IMG/VR virus record: IMGVR_UViG_3300025652_000480
Span: 1 to 25,629 of that record
From: a virus
Direction: 5' to 3' (one strand)
Length of the DNA stretch: 25,629 nucleotides
In this document: positions 14,479-19,956 of the stretch, piece after piece
Layout of the letters: each line of letters opens with the position of its first letter
Position numbering within the stretch: position 1 is the stretch's first letter
Program-made: the position numbers and the translations under genes
Notes under the pieces: model-generated
What the model was told of the DNA's origin: nothing
The model's input: the letters and a program-made list of their open reading frames with translations, nothing else
Databases searched by the model: none

Positions 14479-14547
14479 CGCTCACTGACCTCCAAAAAAC
14501 ACCCTCTCTCGCTCACTCAGCTCTTATATAAGAGCATCTCCGCTCAC
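14479..14547. repeat. Three CGCTCAC direct repeats with 31-bp period
   Basis: CGCTCAC occurs at 14479-14485, 14510-14516 and 14541-14547, exactly 31 bp apart each time, close to three DNA helix turns. The first two extend to CGCTCACT. Equal helical phasing suggests sites on one face of the DNA for a cooperative protein, such as an origin iteron or operator array. No such protein can be named from the window. Confidence 0.6.
14520..14535. promoter_or_regulatory. 16-bp perfect palindrome, candidate operator
   Basis: GCTCTTATATAAGAGC is its own reverse complement. It lies between the second and third 31-bp repeats, in the leader of the rightward transcript. A dimeric DNA-binding protein is the usual partner of such a site. 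As RNA its small loop would be strained, so a DNA role is favoured. Confidence 0.55.
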
Positions 14548-14583
14548 ATAGGACTACGGCTATAGACTTATAAAATAATTGAA

Positions 14584-14621
14584 TGTAGGGACTTATTTTG
14601 TATAGCTCCCTACAGGCTATA
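14584..14621 (+). promoter_or_regulatory. Two mutually exclusive hairpins in the rightward leader
   Basis: TGTAGGGA (14584-14591) can pair with TCCCTACA (14607-14614), an 8-bp stem. TATAGC (14601-14606) can pair with GCTATA (14616-14621), and the TCCCTACA arm lies inside that loop, so both cannot form fully. A GGAGG site and ATG follow at 14631-14641. The layout resembles an attenuator-like switch but no poly-U tract is present. Confidence 0.4.
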
Positions 14622-14638
14622 TTCTACATGGAGGAACC

Positions 14639-14725
14639 ATGTTTTATTGTGGTAGTCAACTTCTTTTAGTGTTGTATATAAGATATATTTTTAATATCTT
14701 TATTCCAACAAGCGGTACAATCTAG
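14639..14725 (+). CDS. Possible 28-aa hydrophobic peptide
   Basis: An ATG with a strong binding site (GGAGG, 4 nt upstream) opens a 28-residue hydrophobic frame (QLLLVLYIRYIFNIFI near the centre). It lies downstream of the rightward promoter at 14361 and the switching hairpins, but overlaps the 3' end of the Gp88-type gene on the opposite strand by about 60 nt. It could be a leader peptide or small membrane peptide, or chance; the binding site is the only strong support. Confidence 0.3.
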   Translation: MFYCGSQLLLVLYIRYIFNIFIPTSGTI

Positions 14726-15301
14726 ACACTTGCCCCCTTGGTCTTTTGCTTTGCATAAAAAGTCAACGGGTGTTGATTCCTTATGCACGGTGCTAGTATG
14801 GCTCCAAGATTTAGGCGGTTTCCCGTCTATCATGGAGGCACTTAATCGAATAATAAGGTTATCCGGAAGTTTCCCGCCCAGTTTCTCGATGTCTTTTGTT
14901 AGCATCCCCGCCTCATGAGTGGGCAACCAGTGCCGTATTTCCGGTGTTAGCTTACAAACTTCAACGATGCGGGCAAGCATTCCTTTTTGTAAGTCTCCGC
15001 TATCGAACCACCGAAACAAGTTAGTATCATTTTCTAGTGCTTGGATTCTTATTAATGAAACCATGGCTCCCGCCCAGTTAGGATGATTAAGATTTTTTAT
15101 CCTTTTTGCTTGGGCAGTTTTTACGCTAGGATATAAATAACTATTTTTCCGTGCATAACATTTATTACAGACTGAGCCTTTAATTTTTGCCAGCTTGGAA
15201 CCCGTGACACAATCGAATGCACTTAATGAAAAACTTCCGCATTCTAATTTGCTAGTCCGTGAAAGTCCTCCCGTGATTTCTTTTGCTTGTATTAATTTCA
15301 T
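14666..15301 (-). CDS. Gp88-family cysteine-rich phage protein
   Basis: This 211-aa protein resembles the phage family named after mycobacteriophage gene product 88, whose function is unknown. It has nine cysteines: C21, C31, C45/C48 (CNKCYARK), C116, C183 and C192/C195/C198 (CLDCTAC). Conserved-looking segments are FRWFDSGDL (96-104) and HWLPTHEAGML (124-134). The cysteine spacing suggests one or more metal or Fe-S sites. It has its own binding site (GGAGG, with a run of A before the ATG) and is the only leftward gene in this part, divergent from the DUF932 operon. No promoter with good hexamers was found for it. Confidence 0.75.
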   Translation of the reverse strand: MKLIQAKEITGGLSRTSKLECGSFSLSAFDCVTGSKLAKIKGSVCNKCYARKNSYLYPSVKTAQAKRIKNLNHPNWAGAMVSLIRIQALENDTNLFRWFDSGDLQKGMLARIVEVCKLTPEIRHWLPTHEAGMLTKDIEKLGGKLPDNLIIRLSASMIDGKPPKSWSHTSTVHKESTPVDFLCKAKDQGGKCLDCTACWNKDIKNISYIQH

Positions 15302-15606
15302 AATTTTTTTTACACCTCCATGTAATAATTTTTGAGAATGAATATTAACAGTTACAAAGGCGGAAACAATCTCAACTGATACAGCCAGTTATAACACCTG
15401 AAATATTATGTTTACTTTAAATACCTTATCGTTATAGAATACTTACAAGGGCAATGCGACCTGCTAGACGGTGAGAAAATCATCCTGCATCAAGGCAAGG
15501 CTTACGCTCCGGACACTTTAAAGAGTGAACCCCACGGGACAACGTGGCTAAACAAAAACTAAAAAATTCTTTTAACTTTAATTTCTATTTATGGAGGAAC
15601 ATAAAA
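15302..15606. other. Intergenic region between divergent Gp88-type and DUF932 genes
   Basis: About 305 bp without an intact gene. It holds binding sites for both flanking genes (minus-strand ATGGAGG near 15321-15315, plus-strand ATGGAGGAAC at 15591-15600), a start-less reading frame (listed separately) and a small hairpin CCACG-GGACAA-CGTGG near 15532-15547. No promoter close to consensus was seen; a weak TTTACT-16 nt-TATAGA pair (15411-15438) is possible. Confidence 0.6.
15395..15562 (+). pseudogene. Reading frame lacking a start codon, possible gene remnant
   Basis: This frame is open from 15395 to a TAA at 15560-15562. It encodes a protein-like stretch (EYLQGQCDLLDGEKIILHQG, then a segment ending TTWLNKN) with higher GC than the surroundings and codon choice like neighbouring genes. 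It contains no ATG, GTG or TTG in frame; only a CTG near the beginning could serve. It may be the 3' part of a gene that lost its start, or a gene using a rare start. DUF932 follows 45 nt later. Confidence 0.35.
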
Positions 15607-16596
15607 ATGGAAAATATAATTAACTTTGAGGCTAAGGCTAATCAAATATTATTAACCAAACAACCTGCGGAGCCTGACTTTGGCGAGGCTGGTTTTAATT
15701 GTGTAGTAGTTGATTCAGCTTACCGGAACCCTAACGATGCGGGGCACTTTATAGAAGTCCCTGATAGTAAATTTATTATCCGTGAGGATACCGGCAAGGC
15801 GTTCAAGGCAGTAGGCTTGGACTATCAATTAGTAAATCATTCTGAGGCGTTTAAAACGGCTGAGAAGATTATTCAAGGCTCCGGCTTAGATACTACTGAT
15901 ATGACAAGGGAGTTTAAAATATCCCATGAGGGAGCGAGGGCTTTTGCTTATTATCGCTTTCCTATGCATCAAGAAGAGATAGCATTGAATGACACTATTG
16001 AATTGCAACTTTTAGTTCGTAATTCAGTGGACGGTTCTATGAGATTTTGTATTGAATATGGAGCACTCAGGCTGGCTTGCCTTAATGGCATGACGGCTCT
16101 AGGTTCCATAGGAAAATTTAAACGCAAGCATACAAAGTATTTGAATATTCATGATGCGATTGAACCATTAACTAATGTTATGGAAGTCTATAATTCCAGC
16201 GTTGAAACTTGGAAGAGATTCACCACTAGGAATGTGAGCGATGCGGAGGCAATTAAAATTATTGCGGATGCGGTAGCTACTCCGGACATTAAAAAATTCA
16301 TTATCAATTCTATTGATTCAGAATTTAATGGCGATGTTGAACATTGTTTATGGCATAAGCAATTATCTAGGGCGTATCAAGTTAAGGACGTATGGAGCGA
16401 GTATAAAAAATATAGACGTGACTTAGGTTCTAACTTGTGGGGTGTTTATAACGCTCTTACGCATTGGTCAACTCATGCTGAGGCGTATAAGGAAACTAGC
16501 CAGCCAAATATTGAGGCTATTAAGAATGATAGACGTACCGCAATTTCTAAAACTGCGGATGCTGTTATTGTTCCCATGCTTGAAGAGGTGGCGTAA
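15607..16596 (+). CDS. DUF932 family phage/plasmid-like protein
   Basis: This 329-aa protein shows the DUF932 pattern common in phages, plasmids and genomic islands: a middle region with a conserved cysteine-asparagine-glycine element (LACLNGM, after RFCIEYGALR) and a C-terminal WGVYNALTHWSTHA helix. The family function is unknown; members are often near anti-restriction or replication genes. The start at 15607 is chosen because GGAGGAAC lies about 6 nt upstream; the longer frame has no binding site. It heads a four-gene rightward operon with junction TAATG to the next gene. Confidence 0.85.
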   Translation: MENIINFEAKANQILLTKQPAEPDFGEAGFNCVVVDSAYRNPNDAGHFIEVPDSKFIIREDTGKAFKAVGLDYQLVNHSEAFKTAEKIIQGSGLDTTDMTREFKISHEGARAFAYYRFPMHQEEIALNDTIELQLLVRNSVDGSMRFCIEYGALRLACLNGMTALGSIGKFKRKHTKYLNIHDAIEPLTNVMEVYNSSVETWKRFTTRNVSDAEAIKIIADAVATPDIKKFIINSIDSEFNGDVEHCLWHKQLSRAYQVKDVWSEYKKYRRDLGSNLWGVYNALTHWSTHAEAYKETSQPNIEAIKNDRRTAISKTADAVIVPMLEEVA

Positions 16597-16919
16597 TGAC
16601 ATTACAAGTTGACTTATCAAAATGTAAAGAAACCAAAATTAAACAATCAATAGATTATTTTACTTTTGGAATGTATGCGTGGAATATTGGAATGCCAGTT
16701 ATCACGGAAGAGAACTATCAAGAATTTTACCAGCGTTTAAGGCTCTATTTGTTCGCTTATAGAGAGAAACAATTTCTAACCTTGAACCAAGTAAAACAAT
16801 TAATTGGTGCTTGGACTAATGTTTCCTATATGAGCCAGTCAAAATTTTTGAATCATCATTTTAAAAATTCATTGACTGAACTTGAACGGGAAAACATCTC
16901 ATTCAAAAGGGTGGCTTAA
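16596..16919 (+). CDS. Hypothetical protein in the DUF932 operon
   Basis: This 107-aa protein is not recognised. It is rich in aromatic residues (YFTFGMYAW, YQEFYQRLRLYLFAY) and ends basic. It starts in a TAATG junction with the DUF932 stop, implying translational coupling, and the next gene's ATG directly follows its TAA. It probably works with DUF932, as inferred from position only. Confidence 0.75.
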   Translation: MTLQVDLSKCKETKIKQSIDYFTFGMYAWNIGMPVITEENYQEFYQRLRLYLFAYREKQFLTLNQVKQLIGAWTNVSYMSQSKFLNHHFKNSLTELERENISFKRVA

Positions 16920-17087
16920 ATGGAACGTCAATTAACCTTAATTGAAGAGTTGCAAAAAGCAGTACCTGCGGAAGTTATGAATACCTTACCTATTGAGGAA
17001 CAAGGTTTATATTTGAACTTCCTATTGTTACAAGTCCTAAAAGAAAAGGACATTAACTTTAATAACGCTGAGGGAGGCAGTAAGTAA
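16920..17087 (+). CDS. 55-aa hypothetical protein in the DUF932 operon
   Basis: This short gene exactly fills the gap between two operon members. Its 55 residues begin MERQLTLIEELQKAVPAEVM and continue as leucine-rich amphipathic helices (LYLNFLLLQVLKEKD). The ATG directly follows the previous TAA, and the next ATG follows its TAA by one base. The protein may mediate protein-protein contacts; no family is recognised. Confidence 0.7.
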   Translation: MERQLTLIEELQKAVPAEVMNTLPIEEQGLYLNFLLLQVLKEKDINFNNAEGGSK

Positions 17088-17088
17088 T

Positions 17089-17280
17089 ATGTCATATGCA
17101 GACTTAACAATTCACGATGTAAAAAGCGTGGATGTTCTCAAAAGAGAAAATAAAGATAAGGACGGGAATGTTAAATTCACAACCTTGAAAATAGAAATGG
17201 CTGATAAAAAAGGTGAACGCTATACGTTAACCGCATTTCTAAATGACGGCGATGAGGGTTACAACATTAACCTAGTCTAA
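17089..17280 (+). CDS. Small beta-rich protein, last gene of the DUF932 operon
   Basis: This 63-aa protein has alternating charged and hydrophobic residues typical of a small beta-barrel (VKFTTLKIEMADKKGERYTL) followed by an acidic turn. GGGAGG lies about 11 nt upstream of the ATG. A strong terminator begins 7 nt after its stop. Function unknown; an OB-like or SH3-like fold is possible but not shown. Confidence 0.7.
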   Translation: MSYADLTIHDVKSVDVLKRENKDKDGNVKFTTLKIEMADKKGERYTLTAFLNDGDEGYNINLV

Positions 17281-17286
17281 ATCTAT

Positions 17287-17330
17287 AAAGCCCGTACCGG
17301 TTCTCATGAGCTGGTACGGGCTTTTTTTTT
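17287..17330 (+). terminator. Rho-independent terminator of the DUF932 operon
   Basis: A perfect 12-bp stem (AAAGCCCGTACC, 17287-17298, with GGTACGGGCTTT, 17313-17324) has a 14-nt loop and is followed by a T run to 17330. It is by far the strongest terminator in the window. It would separate the DUF932 operon from the packaging genes. Confidence 0.95.
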
Positions 17331-17358
17331 GCCCGTGATAAGTTCGCACGCAGTGAAT

Positions 17359-17589
17359 TCAAAATTGTAATAAGCTTGGCCGGAGGAATTCTATCTGGTC
17401 TTTTTTTAATTTAGCAGCGTCCGTCTTTAAAAAAATATATGCGGAGCTGTCACTTTTTATGGAACCTGAGCAAGCTTTGTAATGGAATGTTGATTTAATC
17501 ACGTTCTTTTTTAGGCGTGTTAAGAATGTTTTTTTAACTTTATACGCTTTATACGTCTTCTTATTGCTTGTTAGCCAGTGGCAATGCAT
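17359..17589 (-). CDS. Possible small basic protein in the pre-terS region
   Basis: This 76-aa open frame is very lysine-rich (KTYKAYKVKKTFLTRLKKN) and has a more protein-like second half with C39 (ACSGSIKSDSSAYIFLKTDA). AAAGG lies immediately before the ATG, which is too close for a good binding site. In its favour, a perfect minus-strand promoter lies upstream at 17891-17862. Against it, no neighbour runs in this direction and no family is recognised. It may be a recently acquired or decaying gene. Confidence 0.4.
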   Translation of the reverse strand: MHCHWLTSNKKTYKAYKVKKTFLTRLKKNVIKSTFHYKACSGSIKSDSSAYIFLKTDAAKLKKDQIEFLRPSLLQF

Positions 17590-17861
17590 CCTTTAAACGT
17601 GTAAAGACGTGTATAGCTTGGCACGTCTTATCAATGGTGGATGCGTAGGAACGTGATAAGGGCGGGGCAGGAGCCACCCCCCACGCCCCCCCTATACATG
17701 CACATACACGCACATTTTGAACCAAATATGGTTGGTAAGTAGGTTAGGGACGGGACTATAAAGCACTGATAACACGCATAAGAATGCTTGTTACGCTTAA
17801 TCAGGGATATAAAGGTAGAGTAGGGTTACTCTATATTGAACCGGGGGGACCGTATATACTT
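17590..17861. other. Non-coding region with G/C tracts and hairpins before terS
   Basis: No convincing gene lies here. An 8-bp hairpin AAGACGTG/CACGTCTT (17604-17611, 17622-17629) is followed by an unusual G/C-rich tract near 17660-17692 (GGGCGGGGCAGG, then runs of six and seven C), an AACCA/TGGTT repeat near 17720-17733, a 7-bp hairpin TAGAGTA/TACTCTA (17816-17833), and CCGGGGGGACCG (17841-17852). Such GC blocks stand out in this AT-rich genome. Position just before the terminase genes makes it a candidate packaging (cos/pac) region. Confidence 0.55.
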
Positions 17862-17891
17862 ATTATAGCTATGAATTCCTATTTCTGTCAA
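17862..17891 (-). promoter_or_regulatory. Leftward consensus promoter in the pre-terS region
   Basis: On the minus strand TTGACA (17891-17886) and TATAAT (17867-17862) are both perfect with an 18-nt spacer. The transcript would start near 17855, run through the G/C-tract region and reach the 76-aa frame at 17589-17359. It is divergent from the terS promoter. The product could be a small RNA, the 76-aa mRNA or both. Confidence 0.75.
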
Positions 17892-17923
17892 GCCCTGCTT
17901 AAAAATAAAGTAATTATTTACTC

Positions 17924-17952
17924 TTGACAAAGCCGTAAATAGGGTATATAAT
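17924..17952 (+). promoter_or_regulatory. Consensus promoter of the packaging operon
   Basis: TTGACA (17924-17929) and TATAAT (17947-17952), both perfect, are 17 nt apart. The predicted start, about 7 nt after the -10 box, falls at or next to the terS ATG (17960). The mRNA would therefore be leaderless or nearly so. Confidence 0.85.
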
Positions 17953-17959
17953 ATTAAAC

Positions 17960-18397
17960 ATGAGCTACTTACCTAGAGAAGTTAAAAAAGAAAAGAAACT
18001 AACAGAAAAACAGCAATTGTTTTTAGATAATATTATAACAACAAATGGAGACTTATCAAGGGCAGCAGAACTAGCGGGCTACGCAGGAAATCATCATCAA
18101 GTATTAAAAAGTTTAAAAGAAGAAGTGATTGAAATAGCCTCAGATGTACTTGCTCGTTCTGCACCCTCCGCAGCTTTTAAGTTGATGGAGGTGTTAAACT
18201 CTGACAGACCCGTGCCTCAAGCTAACGTAAAGTTACAGGCAGCTCAGACGATTCTTGATAGGGTTGGTTTAGGTAAACAAGATAGAATGGAAGTTAATCA
18301 TAACGTTGGAGGCGGGATTTTTATTCTTCCAGAAAAACAAACTATAGATATTGTAGCAGAAGATGGAGACTATGAGGACATAAGTCCTACTGACTAA
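17960..18397 (+). CDS. terS: Terminase small subunit
   Basis: This 145-aa protein should bind the packaging site and present DNA to the large subunit. The N-terminal segment LTEKQQLFLDNII (14-26) followed by DLSRAAELAGYAG (31-43) is a typical TerS helix-turn-helix. The central helices (about 48-80) and VKLQAAQTILDRVGLGKQDR (90-109) match the oligomerisation part of many phage small terminases. The C-terminus is acidic. No Shine-Dalgarno precedes the ATG, and the promoter puts the transcript start almost at the ATG. No in-frame later start would preserve the whole DNA-binding part. Its stop overlaps the next ATG as TAATG. Confidence 0.85.
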   Translation: MSYLPREVKKEKKLTEKQQLFLDNIITTNGDLSRAAELAGYAGNHHQVLKSLKEEVIEIASDVLARSAPSAAFKLMEVLNSDRPVPQANVKLQAAQTILDRVGLGKQDRMEVNHNVGGGIFILPEKQTIDIVAEDGDYEDISPTD

Positions 18398-18606
18398 TGA
18401 AGATATTTCTAACTGAAATAGAGGCTTATGGCACAACCTTTGCAGGTCCTAACATCGTAGCTTCATCCTATGAGAAAGCAGAACTAGCTGCAGCCCAGAA
18501 CCATTTAGTGGTTGTAGGTGAGTTAGACAGCATCTATGTGGATGATGAGCTAGAAAAAGAATATTTAAATACAATACCTCAAAAAAAAGATAGGATAATA
18601 CACTAA
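18397..18606 (+). CDS. Small acidic phage protein
   Basis: This 69-aa protein begins with a beta strand (MKIFLTEIEAYG), an alanine-rich helix (YEKAELAAAQNH) and a second strand (LVVVGELDSIYVDDELE). It resembles short conserved proteins near terminase genes in marine phages, without known function. Start and stop both form TAATG junctions, so it is translated in a coupled series with terS. Confidence 0.75.
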   Translation: MKIFLTEIEAYGTTFAGPNIVASSYEKAELAAAQNHLVVVGELDSIYVDDELEKEYLNTIPQKKDRIIH

Positions 18607-18809
18607 TGTTATTAGAAAGATTACAATTTAGAAAGGGTGGTTCAACTGTAAACGCTGCAGGAAACTATACACAACCAACCAAACGTAAGAAGATATTCCA
18701 AAGAATAAAGTCACAAGCTTCACACGGTACTGCAGCCGGTAAATGGTCTGCCCGTAAAGCACAGGCACTAGCCAAAGCATACAAGAAAGCTGGTGGTGGT
18801 TACAAGTAA
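18606..18809 (+). CDS. Small basic protein with WSARKAQALAKAYK motif
   Basis: This 67-aa basic protein contains FRKGGSTVNAAGNYTQPTKR (8-27), a short lysine-rich segment and GKWSARKAQALAKAYKKAGG (45-64). Such short proteins are common near terminase genes in phages. The high positive charge suggests DNA contact, possibly in packaging or the virion; this is inference. Both ends form TAATG junctions. Confidence 0.75.
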   Translation: MLLERLQFRKGGSTVNAAGNYTQPTKRKKIFQRIKSQASHGTAAGKWSARKAQALAKAYKKAGGGYK

Positions 18810-19339
18810 TGTTAAAGAAATCACAACAATCGTTAAAAGACTGGAGCAAACAAGACTGGGGAACTAAGTCTGGGAAGAAGTCCAGTGAAACTGGTGAAAG
18901 ATATCTTCCTAAGAAAGCTAGAGAAGCTTTAACTGATTCAGAATACGCAGCTACCACAGCAGCTAAACGTAAAGACAAAGCTGCAGGTAAGCAACACTCT
19001 AAACAGCCTAAGAAGATTGCAGAAAAGACAGCAAAATTTAGAATGGCTAAAGGCGGTAAAGCTGATGGTAGATTAAAACGAGCAGGAGTTAGTGGTTACA
19101 ATAAACCTAAGCGTACTCCTAATCATCCTACTAAGTCACACATTGTTGTAGCTAAATCCGGTAGTACAATCAAAACTATTAGATTTGGACAGCAAGGTGC
19201 TAAGACTGCAGGTAAACCTAAAGCAGGTGAGTCTCGTAAAACTAAAATGAAAAGAAAATCATTCAAAGCTCGTCACGCTAAGAACATTGCTAAAGGTGTA
19301 CTGTCAGCAGCTTACTGGGCTAATAAAGTTAAATGGTAA
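18809..19339 (+). CDS. Two-part basic protein (DUF6321-like N-terminus)
   Basis: This 176-aa, strongly basic protein has two parts. Residues 1-77 carry the pattern SLKDWSKQDWGTKSGKKSSE followed by GERYLPKKAREAL and EYAATTAAKRK, which I associate with DUF6321-like phage proteins. Residues about 78-176 begin again at MAKGGKADGRLKRAGVSGYN and end with SFKARHAKNI and AAYWANKVKW; this second part appears in other phages as its own unit, as far as I recall. It therefore looks like a fusion. It starts in a TAATG junction. Function unknown; nucleic-acid binding is plausible. Confidence 0.8.
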   Translation: MLKKSQQSLKDWSKQDWGTKSGKKSSETGERYLPKKAREALTDSEYAATTAAKRKDKAAGKQHSKQPKKIAEKTAKFRMAKGGKADGRLKRAGVSGYNKPKRTPNHPTKSHIVVAKSGSTIKTIRFGQQGAKTAGKPKAGESRKTKMKRKSFKARHAKNIAKGVLSAAYWANKVKW

Positions 19340-19557
19340 AAAAATTAATAGTCTTGTGTTTGTTATCGGGATGTGCTCAAACTCCTATAGTTGAGATAGT
19401 TCCCGATGAAAATCAAAAAGAATGGAATGATAAGTATAATCCTACTGACTGGCGTAAACAATTTGAAAAGTGTAAAGCCATTTTTTATGCTCCTTATCCT
19501 GAAGAAATAGTAGCTGAAGAGTGGAGTAAATGTATAAACGAGAAAGATTATGGGTAA
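19333..19557 (+). CDS. Small lipoprotein, possible outer-membrane spanin
   Basis: This 74-aa protein starts MVKKLIVLCLLSGC, a short signal peptide with a lipobox LSGC and lipidated C14. Residue +2 is alanine, not aspartate, so outer-membrane sorting is expected. The mature part is about 60 residues, charged, with P-rich bits and two further cysteines (C47, C68). Small phage lipoproteins of this size are often outer spanins (Rz1-like) or superinfection-exclusion proteins; no inner spanin gene overlaps it. It overlaps the previous gene by 7 nt and the next by 8 nt. Confidence 0.8.
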   Translation: MVKKLIVLCLLSGCAQTPIVEIVPDENQKEWNDKYNPTDWRKQFEKCKAIFYAPYPEEIVAEEWSKCINEKDYG

Positions 19558-19735
19558 ACAAATAGGCAGTGACGAAAAACCAATAACATTTAGGTCGCCA
19601 ATATACAAAAATACACACGGAAGTAAGGGTGCTAATCCCAGACCCGGATTCTATACACAAGATTACAGAGATAATTGGGATAGAATATTCGGCAAAAAAA
19701 AGAAAGCCGAGGAGAACAACAATGACAATGATTAA
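19550..19735 (+). CDS. Small hypothetical protein
   Basis: This 61-aa protein is rich in N, K, D, G and aromatic residues (GFYTQDYRDNWDRIFGKKKK) and ends in an acidic asparagine-rich tail. It overlaps the lipoprotein gene by 8 nt and the next gene by 14 nt. It has no hydrophobic segment and no recognised family. Confidence 0.6.
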   Translation: MGKQIGSDEKPITFRSPIYKNTHGSKGANPRPGFYTQDYRDNWDRIFGKKKKAEENNNDND

Positions 19736-19859
19736 TAAATGGTTAGAAGCAGTAAAGAAAGCTTATAGTAAGTTATTCAAGAAAGCTCTAGCTCCAAAGA
19801 AACAAACAACGAAGAGGAAAACAAATGTTAAAAGAACTACTAGAAAAAAAAGTAAATAG
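19722..19859 (+). CDS. Small lysine-rich protein
   Basis: This 45-aa very basic protein has an amphipathic N-terminal helix (MTMINKWLEAVKKAYSKLFK) and a lysine/arginine/threonine-rich tail. GAGGAG lies about 8 nt before this ATG; a longer in-frame extension upstream lacks such a site and would fully overlap the neighbour. It overlaps the following membrane-protein gene by 35 nt. The composition resembles DNA-condensing or membrane-active peptides, unproven. Confidence 0.6.
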   Translation: MTMINKWLEAVKKAYSKLFKKALAPKKQTTKRKTNVKRTTRKKSK

Positions 19860-19956
19860 TATAATTAATACTAATGACCTTACAGACATGCAAGTCTGGG
19901 GCGTTATGTGTAGTATAGGCTTTATATCAGCTTTTATAATTATGTGGATTATTTAA
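19825..19956 (+). CDS. 43-aa membrane peptide
   Basis: This short gene has GAGG about 7 nt before its ATG. It encodes 43 residues: a charged helix (MLKELLEKKVNSIINTND) and one C-terminal transmembrane segment (about 23-43, VMCSIGFISAFIIMWII at its end). The next gene starts directly after its TAA. A tail-anchored single-pass membrane protein is likely; a holin or antiholin is possible but not shown. Confidence 0.65.
   Translation: MLKELLEKKVNSIINTNDLTDMQVWGVMCSIGFISAFIIMWII

Noticed and set aside
14680-14700. AAGATAT/ATATCTT inverted repeat near the Gp88-type stop as a terminator
   Set aside because: The stem is all A/T except one pair and lies within the coding sequence without a following T run on the coding strand.
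17334-17660. Direct repeat CGTGATAAG (17334 and 17652) as attachment-site or transposon ends
   Set aside because: Only nine bases, with no integrase or transposase gene between or near them; chance is likely.
17281-17959. tRNA gene in the long non-coding region
   Set aside because: No cloverleaf with a T-loop (GTTCRA) and 7-bp acceptor could be drawn on either strand.
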